From positions 611,828 through 675,827 of the forward strand of contig JAOAPC010000024.1 in assembly GCA_025462735.1 (NCBI GenBank): 64,000 bases of DNA. The letters run 5' to 3'. A model generated the notes under the pieces. That model did not search any database. It saw only the letters and a list, made by a program, of their open reading frames with translations, and had not been told where the DNA came from. Positions within the stretch are counted from its first letter, which is position 1. Each line of letters opens with the position of its first letter. Shown one piece after another: positions 8,135-16,543 of the stretch. The stretch comes from Acidobacteriaceae bacterium (GTDB lineage Bacteria > Acidobacteriota > Terriglobia > Terriglobales > Acidobacteriaceae). The position numbers and the translations under genes are program-made.

Positions 8135-10054
8135 TCAACTCAGATACCAGGGCACGTTCACAACATTGATTCTGCGGTCGCCTTTGGCATAGAGAATCAG
8201 TTTCACTGCGGTGGCACGCTGGTTGTGCAGAAAAAAGTAATACCAGTGCCGCTCCACCAGTTCAGGAACCAGCACAGAAATCCATCGGTCGGGATGTTTT
8301 TGCGCAAGCTCGAGTATGTATTCATAGATTGGCGTGATTACCAGGCGATAGCGGGATTTCACTATGACTAGTTCCGGAGGTTTGAATCCCGCCTGTACCG
8401 CGGGTTTTTCAATGTATTCATCCCAAAGCTTCATCAGGTCATCTTTGCCGGGATCTTGTTGTTGATCCTCAGTTGCGATGTGAAGCACTACCAGATCTCG
8501 CGAGAGCACATATCCAAACCGCAAAGCCTTCTCCGCAAGCTTGCTCCAGCGTTGCAATGGCACCACCACGAGAGGCGGGACAATGTTTTTCAGGTTTGCG
8601 GGAGAGTGGCACTCGGTTTCGCGTTGAATCTCCTCGTAGTGTCGGTGGACCGTCGACATTAATAGGATCAATGCAGGAATTGCCAAGACCGTGATCCACG
8701 CGCCTTCCGTGAACTTTGCCACGATCACAACGCAAGTGGTCACACCCGTAGCCAGACCGCCTACGCCGTTGATCAACATGCTAGTGCGGGCGCCGCGCCC
8801 CGGGTTCCTTTTCCAATGCACGACCATGCCGGCCTGCGAAAGCGTAAACGCCGTGAACGCGCCCACCGCAAATAATGGGATGAGCCGGTCAGTTACTCCG
8901 CCGAACACGGTAAGCAGAAGCCCGGCAACAATCGCCAGCACGTAAACGCCGAAGGAAAATACCAGCCGGCGACCTCGAATGGTGAAAAGGTATGGTAGAT
9001 AACTGTCTTCAGCAATGGAACGGCACAGCCGCGGAAAGTCTGCGAATGATGTGTTCGCGGACAACGCCAGCACTGTTAAGACAGCGACTATGGTGACGAA
9101 ATAAAAAACCCCACGGCCGGCTACCGCAGCCGTGAGTTGCGACAGCACGCTCTGGTATCCCTGTTGACCCGGCGGGGTAGATCCGACTTGATAGACCTTA
9201 CACAGGTAAGCAATTCCTGCGAGCAAGAGGATGAGAATCGCGATGACGGTGGTCAGCGTTATGCGCGCGTTCTTAACTCGGGGTTCGCGAAAGGCCTGCA
9301 CACCATTGCTTACGGCTTCGACTCCGGTCATGGCCGTACAGCCGCTGGAGAATGCTTTCACCAGCAGCCACAAGCTGACGGCGGTCATCGGAGCGGCAGG
9401 CCGGGGAATTGGCGCAGCCGGAATTGGATGTCCACCGTGAACAATGCTCTCGAAAAGCCCGGCGACAATTACTCCGCCAAGGCAGGCGACGAATATATAA
9501 GTGGGCGCCATGAACGCCAGCCCTGCTTCGCGCACGCCGCGCAAGTTGATCAGGGTCAAAACCACAAGGATACCCAGACAGAGTCCGAGCGTATGCGGCT
9601 GGAGCGAAGGCACTGCGGAAACAATTGCGCCTACGCCGGCGGAGATTCCAACGGCGACGTTCAGAACGTAATCGAGCATCAGTGCCGCTCCCGCCAGCAG
9701 CCCCGCGCGCGCGCCCAAGTTCGCGCTGGCCACGATGTAGGACCCGCCGCCGCTTGGGTAGGCTGCGATCGTCTGCCGGTAGGAGAAGTAAACGATGCTG
9801 AGTAAAACAATGATCGTTACGCTGATCGGCAGGATGTAGGCCACACCCAGCAGTCCGAGAGGGATAAGGATGGTCAGCGCAGCTTCCGGTCCGTACGCGG
9901 CCGAACTCAACGCGTCGAGCCCGAAAACCGGAACGCCAGCGGCCGGCCCGATCTGCTCCTTCGCATCTTCTTCGGAGGACAGTGGGCGACCGAACAAGAA
10001 GTTCAGGATGGACTTTCGTTCTGGGGAAACGCCGCTTTTTTCTGTGATCTGCAA
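8135..10054 (-). CDS. APC-superfamily amino acid/polyamine-type permease
   Basis: A 639-residue transporter. About residues 35-450 hold roughly twelve membrane helices of the amino acid-polyamine-organocation fold, starting with the conserved region GLDALSSAAYGPEAALTIL and then YPSGGGSYIVASANLG (helix 3). About 190 C-terminal residues form a soluble domain (PPLVVVPLQRWSKLAEKAL onward), a feature of the long APC permeases of soil bacteria. The start in this frame is a TTG at 10054 with no clear ribosome binding site, so the N-terminus is uncertain. The substrate cannot be told from sequence. It stands alone on the minus strand. Confidence 0.88.
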   Translation of the reverse strand: MQITEKSGVSPERKSILNFLFGRPLSSEEDAKEQIGPAAGVPVFGLDALSSAAYGPEAALTILIPLGLLGVAYILPISVTIIVLLSIVYFSYRQTIAAYPSGGGSYIVASANLGARAGLLAGAALMLDYVLNVAVGISAGVGAIVSAVPSLQPHTLGLCLGILVVLTLINLRGVREAGLAFMAPTYIFVACLGGVIVAGLFESIVHGGHPIPAAPIPRPAAPMTAVSLWLLVKAFSSGCTAMTGVEAVSNGVQAFREPRVKNARITLTTVIAILILLLAGIAYLCKVYQVGSTPPGQQGYQSVLSQLTAAVAGRGVFYFVTIVAVLTVLALSANTSFADFPRLCRSIAEDSYLPYLFTIRGRRLVFSFGVYVLAIVAGLLLTVFGGVTDRLIPLFAVGAFTAFTLSQAGMVVHWKRNPGRGARTSMLINGVGGLATGVTTCVVIVAKFTEGAWITVLAIPALILLMSTVHRHYEEIQRETECHSPANLKNIVPPLVVVPLQRWSKLAEKALRFGYVLSRDLVVLHIATEDQQQDPGKDDLMKLWDEYIEKPAVQAGFKPPELVIVKSRYRLVITPIYEYILELAQKHPDRWISVLVPELVERHWYYFFLHNQRATAVKLILYAKGDRRINVVNVPWYLS

Positions 10055-10108
10055 AGTTAAAGTTGAGGTCTGCGCTTAGATGCGCAACGCCGTGAATTCG
10101 AATGCGGT

Positions 10109-11518
10109 CTATCCAGCCCTGAGTGAGCTCTCCTGAATCGGTTTTAGCCATTGCTCCAACTCTCGGAGAGCAAACTCACACTGCATCTTGCGCCTTTGCT
10201 GACGATCTCGGATTTTTCTTTCAAGTGGCGGCAGCAGATCGAAGGTGATGTTGGCGGGCTGAAACTTTTTGGGGTCAGCATGAGTAATGTAGTGGACCAG
10301 AGATCCCATCGCGGTTGCGCGGGGCGCTGCGACCGGAGTGTTTCTCTCCACCAACGTTGAGGCAAAGAATCCCGCCAGCATTCCGGTTGCTATGGATTCC
10401 ACATATCCTTCCACGCCGCAAATCTGTCCCGCAAAGAGGACTGCCGGATGCTCTTTCATCTGCAGCGTCGAGGTTAGCAATGTCGGCGAGTTGATGTAGG
10501 TATTGCGGTGAATCTGTCCAAAGCGCAGGAATCGCGCATTCTCCAGCCCCGGAATTAGCCTGAGCACTTGCGCCTGCACGCCAAATTTCAAATGATTCTG
10601 GAAGCCCACCAAGTTGTAGGAGTCAGCGCGCAAATTCTCTTGCCGTAGCTGCACCACGGCGTACGGCATTTTGCCGGTCTGCGGATTATTCAGCCCGACT
10701 GGCTTCATTGGCCCAAACCGCAGCGTGTCGCGACCACGTCGCGCGATTTCCTCGATGGGTAGGCAGCTCTCGAAATAATTGAGCTTCTCCCAGTCTTTCG
10801 CTTCCACCGATTCCGCGGACACCAGCGCATCGTAGAACCGGTCATATTCTTCTTTTGACATCGGGCAGTTGATGTAATCCGCCGAGCCCTTGTCATAGCG
10901 CGCGGCCAGATACACCTTCGACATATCGATAGAGTCGGCCTCGACAATAGGACTAATGGAGTCATAGAAGTAAGGCTGGCTGTGTGGGGTGGGCGCCTCG
11001 CCCGCCCTCTGTTCTTGCATGTCGTCGTCCCCTGCTGAATCGTGGAGGGGCGGGCTCCCTCGCCCGTCCGCGAGTCGCGCGATCTCATCAACCAGTGCGT
11101 CCGATGTCAGCGGGCCGGTCGCAATGATCGTGATTTCAGCTTCGCGGACTTGCGTAGCCTCTTCTCTTCGAATTCGAATCAACGGCTCGCGCGAAATCGT
11201 CTCGGTTACTCTGGCCGAAAAGTGCGTTCGGTCCACCGCCAGGGCATGCCCCGCGGGCACTGCACACTCGCGCGCAATCTCAATCAGCAGCGATCCGCTG
11301 CGTCGCATTTCTTCTTTCAACAGCCAGGGGGCAGTGTTCTCGGATTCCGATTTCAAAGAATTGGAACAGACCAGCTCGGCGAAATCCGCGGTCTGATGCG
11401 CCGGCGTGGATCGCACCGGCCGCATTTCATACAAATCGACCGGGACCCCGCGCCGTGCACACTGCCACGCCGCTTCTGAGCCTGCCAGTCCCGCACCGAT
11501 AATTTTGATTCGATTCAT
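10109..11518 (-). CDS. trmFO: tRNA U54 methyltransferase TrmFO (folate/FAD-dependent), with in-frame insertion
   Basis: TrmFO makes ribothymidine at position 54 of tRNAs using methylenetetrahydrofolate and FADH2. The N-terminal FAD-binding motif IGAGLAGSEAA is at residues 7-17, followed by the family signatures YEMRP and ELVCSNSLKS. The later blocks YFYDSISPIVEADSID and YINCPMSKEEYDRFY are clear, as is GQICGVEGYVESIATG. ATG 11518 has AAGGA five bases upstream; the frame also reads upstream into a repeat but lacks homology there. Residues of about 151-182 (10973-11068) are an extra stretch not expected in the family and are encoded by GC-rich palindromes. It lies downstream of mutS2 and the GNAT gene on the same strand. 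Confidence 0.95.
   Translation of the reverse strand: MNRIKIIGAGLAGSEAAWQCARRGVPVDLYEMRPVRSTPAHQTADFAELVCSNSLKSESENTAPWLLKEEMRRSGSLLIEIARECAVPAGHALAVDRTHFSARVTETISREPLIRIRREEATQVREAEITIIATGPLTSDALVDEIARLADGRGSPPLHDSAGDDDMQEQRAGEAPTPHSQPYFYDSISPIVEADSIDMSKVYLAARYDKGSADYINCPMSKEEYDRFYDALVSAESVEAKDWEKLNYFESCLPIEEIARRGRDTLRFGPMKPVGLNNPQTGKMPYAVVQLRQENLRADSYNLVGFQNHLKFGVQAQVLRLIPGLENARFLRFGQIHRNTYINSPTLLTSTLQMKEHPAVLFAGQICGVEGYVESIATGMLAGFFASTLVERNTPVAAPRATAMGSLVHYITHADPKKFQPANITFDLLPPLERKIRDRQQRRKMQCEFALRELEQWLKPIQESSLRAG
10973..11068. repeat. palindromic element inserted in frame in trmFO
   Basis: This stretch codes for about 32 residues between ATGPLTSDALVDEIARLA and YFYDSISPIVEADSID, two blocks that are nearly contiguous in TrmFO proteins as I know them. 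It contains two imperfect palindromes, GGTGGGCG-cct-CGCCCGCC near 10988-11006 and GGGCGGGC-tccctc-GCCCGTCC near 11048-11069. The encoded peptide is low-complexity and hydrophilic. Its base pattern matches the palindrome in mutS2 at 13704-13723 (GACGGGCG arms). Acquisition of repeat DNA without frame disruption is an inference. Confidence 0.7.
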
Positions 11519-11526
11519 TTGTCCTT

Positions 11527-11628
11527 CACCACGGAGACACTGAGACCCGGAGAACCCAAAGCACAAACCTATCCTCTACGGTTTTGAAGTCGGAATTCTT
11601 TTCTCCGTGCCTCAGTGTCTCCGTGGTG
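11527..11628. repeat. inverted repeat upstream of trmFO
   Basis: The arms at 11527-11554 and 11601-11628 are 28-nt inverted copies, identical over CACCACGGAGACACTGAG and GGAGAA, with two or three mismatches between. The spacer is 46 nt. The left arm touches the trmFO ribosome binding site, and the right arm ends at the stop codon region of the GNAT gene (11630). The RNA could fold into a long hairpin over the trmFO leader. It is related in design to the repeat at 6631-6712 and probably belongs to a dispersed family. Confidence 0.8.
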
Positions 11629-11629
11629 G

Positions 11630-12115
11630 CTAGCTTTTATTCTGTCCAGCGACTCTTCTCAATGCTTCTTGGTCGAACGCGACCACTTTGCGCTCATTCA
11701 GAAATATCGCTCCCAATTTTTCGTAGAACTCGATTGCTGGACGGTTCCAGTCCAGAACTTCCCAACGCAATCCGTAGCAGTCTTCTTTGATAGCAAGTTT
11801 CGCGACTGCGACGAGCAGCGCTTTGCCGATTCCGTTTCCTCGGAATTGTTCGAGCACGAATAAATCTTCCAGGAAGAGCGCAGCCCGCCCCTGGAAAGTT
11901 GAGTAAAAGTAAAAGAACGAGGCGTACCCGCAGGGCTTGCCCTCCCATTCCGCAATCAGCACACGAAATTTCGGCTGCGGCCCGAATGCGTCGCGCACTA
12001 GATCTTGATCGCTGACTACAACCTTATCGGATTTCTTTTCGTAAGCCGCCAGCCCGCGGATCAGCGAGAGTAGCGTGGGAATGTCCTCACGAGTTGCAGG
12101 ATGAATATTGAGCAT
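11630..12115 (-). CDS. GNAT-family N-acetyltransferase
   Basis: A 161-residue acetyltransferase of the GNAT fold. It starts MLNIHPATREDIPTLLSLIRGLA (beta1-alpha1) and has the acetyl-CoA motif A region LEDLFVLEQFRGNGIGKALL near residues 80-100 (the R/QxxGxG/A pattern), then LRWEVLDWNRPAIEFYEKLGA. This pattern and length fit the small subfamily related to spermidine/spermine acetyltransferases, but the substrate is not established. The ATG is two bases after the mutS2 stop, so translational coupling with mutS2 is likely. Confidence 0.92.
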   Translation of the reverse strand: MLNIHPATREDIPTLLSLIRGLAAYEKKSDKVVVSDQDLVRDAFGPQPKFRVLIAEWEGKPCGYASFFYFYSTFQGRAALFLEDLFVLEQFRGNGIGKALLVAVAKLAIKEDCYGLRWEVLDWNRPAIEFYEKLGAIFLNERKVVAFDQEALRRVAGQNKS

Positions 12116-12117
12116 GC

Positions 12118-14667
12118 CTAGACCTTCAACTCCGCCACTGTCGCACCACCGCCGCCCTCCTGCTGTGGAGGCTCAGCAACCGTCTCCACGTGCGGATGCT
12201 TCTGCAGATACTGTCGCAACGCTTTGCGTAAGATTCCCATGCCGCTGCCGTGAACAATTCGCACTCGCGGCAATCCCGCCAGGAACGCCCGGTCGACAAA
12301 TTTTTCCACTTCACGAGTGGCATCGTCGACAGTGTGGCCGATCACGTTGATCTCCGACGGCACGTTTTCATCGCTTTCAAGCGCCACCGAAACACCCTTC
12401 CTCCGCGCCGCGGTTACCGGACTATCTGAAGCCCGGCTCACGACCTCGGCGATATCCTCGCGCGCAACCCGCATCTTCATCGATCCCACTTCGACTTCGA
12501 AATGTTTGTCGTCCAGGCGGCGCGCGACCTTCGCGTTCCGTCCTACAGATTTAAGCTTTACGAAATCGCCCTCCGAAACCTGCTGCGCGAGACCCGGCTG
12601 CGCATTGGGATCACCGCGGTCCGCGCCACTAACGTGCGCCACCACGGAGGAGTCGAACTGCTCACGGAAGTCGCGCCGCAACTTGGCAATGCGCCGCTCG
12701 GCATCCTTTGACACCTTCTGCGCCGCCGTCCGGTCCTGGATTGCATTCACGGCTTCACGCGCGTGATATTCAAAATCGCGCAGCAGAGTTTCCAGCTTCT
12801 TCTCCAGTTGCCGGATTTTGTCCTGTTGCTCCCGTTTGCCCTCCGAGGCCAGAAGCTCGCGCCCACGATTCAATTGATTTTCTTTATCGCGCAGGCGAAG
12901 GCGCTCCGCTTCCGCTTCGCGCAAGTCCGCATGGAGACGGTCAAGAAATTGACCCACGTCGCGAGCCTGACTGCCCAGGCGGGACCGCGCCGACTGAATG
13001 ATCGCCGGATTCAAGCCCAGCCGCTGGGCAATGTTGATTCCCGCCGACGCGCCCGGCACTCCGAGCTTGAGTTCATAGGTTGGCTTTAGCGTAGCTTCGT
13101 CGAACCCAACAGAGGCGTTCACCACTCCCGGCGAATTCGCAGCGAATACCTTCAGCGAGGTGTGGTGCGTCGAAATAATCGTGAAGCACCCGGCTTTTAG
13201 AAAATGCTCTGCAATTGCGACGGCCAGGGCCGCGCCTTCCTCCGGATCAGTTGCCGAGCCCAACTCGTCCAGTAATACCAGTGACCGCGCCGTTGCGGTT
13301 CGCGAAAGCCGATCGATGTTGGTGACGTGCGCCGAAAATGTCGACAGGTTCTGCTCGATGGATTGATAGTCACCGATGTCGGCCAGCACGGCGTCAAATA
13401 CCGGCATCTCCATCCGGCTCGCAGGCACGGGGATTCCGGACTGCGCCATCAAGGCTAGCAACCCAACGCTTTTCAGCGCGACAGTCTTTCCGCCAGTATT
13501 CGGTCCAGTAATGATGAGCTCGCGCTGATTGCCTTCTAGCTCAATAGTAGTGGGGACCACGGCCCGTGTGGGTCGGACACTCTTGTCCGACTCGGCTCGT
13601 TTTGCTTTGAGGTTTCGCTCCAGCAGCGGATGACGCGCATCGCGAAGCACCAGGGCTGGAGAACTGGGGACAACGTCAACACCCCCACCCTCAGCAGCTG
13701 GTGGACGGGCGAGGACGCCCGTCGCTCCATAATCGGATACTTGCGAGGATGCTCCATCGTTCAACACCGGTGCTACACAGTCGTAGTCTGCCGCGAACTT
13801 CGCTTTTGCAAACTGCAGTTCCAGTTCGGCCAGAATATCGACTGCGGCAGCGATTTCTTTAGCGCGCTCGCCAATTCTCTGCGTCATCTCTAGCAGAATG
13901 CGATGCACCTCAGCCAGTTCGTCTTCGAGCAGGCGCACCAGTTCATTGTTCTGCTCAATGGTTTCCAGCGGCTCGACGAAAACCGTCTGCCCGCTGGAAC
14001 TCGCGCCATGCACCACGCCCTGTACACGACGCTTGTGCTCAGCCTTGACCGGAATAACGAAACGTTCGCCGCGGACCGTAATAACTTCTTCCTGCGCAGC
14101 GCCGCCTTCGCTCAATCGCCGCAAGTAGCTCTGCAGCGACTGTTGTATGGCGCGTCTCTGCTTCTCGATCTCGCGCCGAATGCTGGCTAGCTCCGGCGAC
14201 GCCCGATCATCCAGGGTGCCGTCTGGAAGAATCTTGTTCTGGAAGCTGCGCACGAAGTCCGTGAAGTCCGCGATTGCTGAAGACAATTGCCGTACCGCAG
14301 CCCAATCGCCTTTCATCCCCTGAGGAGGTTTGAAGGCAATCTCTCGCCACTGCGCGGACCTGTCCACAGCTAAGATCACGTCCCGGATCTCAGTAGTCTC
14401 GAGCGCTGCTCGGGCGATGTTAGATTTTTCGAGCAGCATGGAAATATCGCTCAATCCGGCGAATTCAAAACTTCCGCCGGCACGCCGGAACTCGCGGATT
14501 TCACTCGTAAGCTGGTGCTGGTTCTCAATCCAAGCCAGATCGACCGATGGAGCAAGCTTCTCCACCCGTGCGCGGCCGAGATCGGAGTTTGCGTAACCCC
14601 GCAACAGGTCGCGCAAAGGCCCGAATTCGAGGACCGACGCGCTCGAGTTTTCCATTAACAGCGGCAC
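12118..14667 (-). CDS. mutS2: MutS2-family ATPase/endonuclease with Smr domain and in-frame palindrome insertions
   Basis: MutS2 is an ABC-type ATPase that acts on recombination intermediates and, in some bacteria, on collided ribosomes. The core domain is followed by the ATPase with Walker A GPNTGGKT at about 388-395, SIEQNLSTFSAH, and LLDELGSATDPEEGAALA (Walker B/D-loop). A coiled coil spans about 550-650, and the C-terminal Smr nuclease domain has INVIGHTVDDATREV and RIVHGSGMGILR. GTG 14667 or ATG 14655 may be the start. Two stretches, about 303-338 and 357-373, exceed the expected family length and contain perfect DNA palindromes. It is first in a likely mutS2-GNAT-trmFO unit. Confidence 0.95.
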   Translation of the reverse strand: MPLLMENSSASVLEFGPLRDLLRGYANSDLGRARVEKLAPSVDLAWIENQHQLTSEIREFRRAGGSFEFAGLSDISMLLEKSNIARAALETTEIRDVILAVDRSAQWREIAFKPPQGMKGDWAAVRQLSSAIADFTDFVRSFQNKILPDGTLDDRASPELASIRREIEKQRRAIQQSLQSYLRRLSEGGAAQEEVITVRGERFVIPVKAEHKRRVQGVVHGASSSGQTVFVEPLETIEQNNELVRLLEDELAEVHRILLEMTQRIGERAKEIAAAVDILAELELQFAKAKFAADYDCVAPVLNDGASSQVSDYGATGVLARPPAAEGGGVDVVPSSPALVLRDARHPLLERNLKAKRAESDKSVRPTRAVVPTTIELEGNQRELIITGPNTGGKTVALKSVGLLALMAQSGIPVPASRMEMPVFDAVLADIGDYQSIEQNLSTFSAHVTNIDRLSRTATARSLVLLDELGSATDPEEGAALAVAIAEHFLKAGCFTIISTHHTSLKVFAANSPGVVNASVGFDEATLKPTYELKLGVPGASAGINIAQRLGLNPAIIQSARSRLGSQARDVGQFLDRLHADLREAEAERLRLRDKENQLNRGRELLASEGKREQQDKIRQLEKKLETLLRDFEYHAREAVNAIQDRTAAQKVSKDAERRIAKLRRDFREQFDSSVVAHVSGADRGDPNAQPGLAQQVSEGDFVKLKSVGRNAKVARRLDDKHFEVEVGSMKMRVAREDIAEVVSRASDSPVTAARRKGVSVALESDENVPSEINVIGHTVDDATREVEKFVDRAFLAGLPRVRIVHGSGMGILRKALRQYLQKHPHVETVAEPPQQEGGGGATVAELKV
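13572..13591. repeat. perfect palindrome inside mutS2 (second insertion)
   Basis: An 8-bp perfect stem GTCGGACA (13572-13579), a 4-nt loop and TGTCCGAC (13584-13591). It encodes about residues 360-366 of MutS2, within an extra segment between RDARHPLLE and IELEGNQRELIITGPN. The surrounding bases (GTGTGGGTCGGACACTCTTG on the plus strand) look like repeat-type DNA rather than sequence selected for protein. Confidence 0.75.
13704..13723. repeat. perfect palindrome inside mutS2 (first insertion)
   Basis: An 8-bp perfect stem GACGGGCG (13704-13711), loop AGGA and CGCCCGTC (13716-13723). It falls in a low-complexity insertion of about 36 residues (roughly 303-338, with the run PPAAEGGGVDVVPSSP) between the core domain and the ATPase. 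The arms match the GCCCGTC/GGGCG arms in the trmFO insertion, so both probably come from one repeat family. Confidence 0.78.
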
Positions 14668-14802
14668 GATTCCATGTTACTGTAATCCGCGCCGTTTCAA
14701 TGCCCGCGAACGGCAGGGGCAGCTTCTCCAGTCCAGTTTTTGTCCGAGTTTTCGTCCGATAGGTTTTTGCCCGAAAAATTTATTCACCCTCAGGAGCCAT
14801 TG

Positions 14803-15477
14803 ATGGCGATCGCAACAATGCCTGTGCAAAGAAAGCTGGCAATGCGCCCCAAGTATCTTCTGTTCGCGTGCGTAGGCTTAATGATGGCCTACGTCCTCCG
14901 CCACAACGAAAGCTTTCTCATTCACCCCAATGATCCGGTATGGCGGCACTATCACCCGTTCCGGTGGTGGTTGTTGCCGCATGGAATCGCTGGCGCTTGC
15001 GCACTCTTGCTGGGACCGCTGCAGTTCTCGGACCGGCTACGGCAGCGGTTCACAAAGTTTCACAGGGTTGCAGGGAGAATCTACGTCGCCAGCGCACTCA
15101 TTCTTGCTCCGCTGGGCGCCTACATCCAGTACTTCCAGGAGCGAAACGGAGCGCCACGTTCGTTCAGCGTTGCCGGACTCGTGGACGCTATCCTGCTAAT
15201 CGTGACCACCGGAATCGCTTTTGCGTTCATTCTCAACGGAAGAGTCCAACAGCACCGTCAATGGATGACTCGCAGCTTTGCGGTTGCATTAGTGTTTTTG
15301 GAAGTGCGCGTCGTCCAGGGGGTCACGGGATGGGAGAACCTGGGCATCGCTGCTACGGAGACCGTCGTCTGGTCTTGCCTGGCGTTCTCTTTGTTGTCGG
15401 CGGATATTGTCCTGCAAGTGCAAGAGCTACGGCGTTCACGCCCGTCTCCGGCTAAGGCCCAAGCTGTATCAGCCTGA
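14803..15477 (+). CDS. DUF2306-family integral membrane protein
   Basis: About 224 residues. After a short N-terminus there are about six membrane helices, starting with YLLFACVGLMMAYVLRH. The conserved features of DUF2306-type proteins are visible: WLLPHGIAGACALLLGPLQFSDRLRQRF, then FHRVAGRIYVAS and the block RVQQHRQWMTRSFAVA. ATG 14803 has GGAG about seven bases upstream; the frame is open to 14740 but without support. No biochemical role is known for the family. It is divergent from mutS2 and upstream of hemB on the plus strand. Confidence 0.85.
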   Translation: MAIATMPVQRKLAMRPKYLLFACVGLMMAYVLRHNESFLIHPNDPVWRHYHPFRWWLLPHGIAGACALLLGPLQFSDRLRQRFTKFHRVAGRIYVASALILAPLGAYIQYFQERNGAPRSFSVAGLVDAILLIVTTGIAFAFILNGRVQQHRQWMTRSFAVALVFLEVRVVQGVTGWENLGIAATETVVWSCLAFSLLSADIVLQVQELRRSRPSPAKAQAVSA

Positions 15478-15514
15478 CGGCAGGAAGCCTTTTTTGCTCT
15501 GCTAGAATTTGACC

Positions 15515-16543
15515 ATGGCCTTTCCGGCTACTCGTCTTCGCCGGCTTCGTCGCACGGGCGCCCTGCGCTCTATGGTGCGCGAGACTCGCCTTACTCCGGA
15601 AAATTTTGTTTATCCCCTGTTCGTTTGTCCCGGAGAAGGCGTGCGCAAAGAAGTGAGCTCCATGCCCGGGGTGTTCAATCTATCAGTAGATGAAACCGTA
15701 AAAGAAGCGCGCGCGGCCCATTCGCTGGGCGTGCCTGCGCTGATCCTCTTTGGTCTGCCGGAAAAGAAAGACGAAGTTGCAACCGGCGCCTGGGACGAAA
15801 ACGGAATCGTGCAGCGCGCTACGCGGGCAATCAAGGCCGAAGTTCCAGATATGGTTGTCATCGGCGACGTCTGCCTTTGCGAGTACATGTCGCATGGACA
15901 TTGCGGCGTGGTGAAGCCTTCTTCTCCTCGACCTCTTGGGGCGGCTGTGGCGAGTCCTCCCGTCGCTGGTACGGAATACGAAATCGTCAATGACGCCACG
16001 TTGGAACTGCTCTCCCGGACCTCGGTTTCGCTGGCTCGGGCCGGAATCGACATCATCGCTCCTTCAGACATGATGGACGGCCGTGTGGCTGCGATTCGTA
16101 AGGCGCTCGACCAGGCCAGATTTGAGAAGACGCCAATTCTTTCCTACGCCGCGAAGTTCGCGTCGGCCTTTTATGGTCCCTTCCGCGAAGCCGCCGATTC
16201 CACTCCGCAATTCGGCGACCGCCGCTCCTATCAGATGGACGGAGCCAATACTCGCGAGGCCATGCGCGAGATCGCACTCGACATCGAAGAAGGCGCGGAC
16301 ATGATCATGGTCAAACCAGCCATGCCGTATCTGGACGTGATTGCTGCGGCGCGTGGCCGCTTCGATGTGCCAGTTGCCGCTTACCAGGTTTCGGGCGAGT
16401 ACGCCATGATCGAAGCTGCCTCACGAAATAATTGGATTGACCGCGACCGCGTAATTATGGAATCACTGACGTCGATTCGGCGGGCCGGAGCGAGCATCAT
16501 TCTTACCTACTACGCCAAAGACGCTGCCAGGCTTTTGGACTGA
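15515..16543 (+). CDS. hemB: porphobilinogen synthase (delta-aminolevulinate dehydratase)
   Basis: HemB condenses two 5-aminolevulinate molecules to porphobilinogen in tetrapyrrole synthesis. The zinc-binding set [14 protein letters not shown] supplies Cys120, Cys122 and Cys130, matching the zinc-dependent class. The active-site lysines are in SYAAKFAS and [10 protein letters not shown], and [10 protein letters not shown] is intact. ATG 15515 is preferred over the TTG two codons upstream. Residues of about 134-157 form an extra loop between GHCGVV and VNDATLELL, where most HemB proteins have only about five residues. The 3' end overlaps the convergent GT87-like gene by 34 bp. The cytochromes in the window would depend on this pathway. 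Confidence 0.96.
   Translation: MAFPATRLRRLRRTGALRSMVRETRLTPENFVYPLFVCPGEGVRKEVSSMPGVFNLSVDETVKEARAAHSLGVPALILFGLPEKKDEVATGAWDENGIVQRATRAIKAEVPDMVVIGDVCLCEYMSHGHCGVVKPSSPRPLGAAVASPPVAGTEYEIVNDATLELLSRTSVSLARAGIDIIAPSDMMDGRVAAIRKALDQARFEKTPILSYAAKFASAFYGPFREAADSTPQFGDRRSYQMDGANTREAMREIALDIEEGADMIMVKPAMPYLDVIAAARGRFDVPVAAYQVSGEYAMIEAASRNNWIDRDRVIMESLTSIRRAGASIILTYYAKDAARLLD
15914..15986. other. in-frame insertion in hemB
   Basis: About 24 residues ([20 protein letters not shown] and a few more) are encoded between the zinc-ligand loop and VNDATLELL. The DNA includes GGGGCGGCTGTGGCGAGTCC, a GC-rich stretch that looks like decayed repeat DNA, but I see no perfect palindrome here. The insertion follows the third zinc cysteine directly, so it should form a surface loop near the active-site lid. 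Confidence 0.55.

Noticed and set aside
9137..9805. 222-residue plus-strand reading frame
   Set aside because: It is antisense to the APC permease and low in hydrophobic or conserved character.
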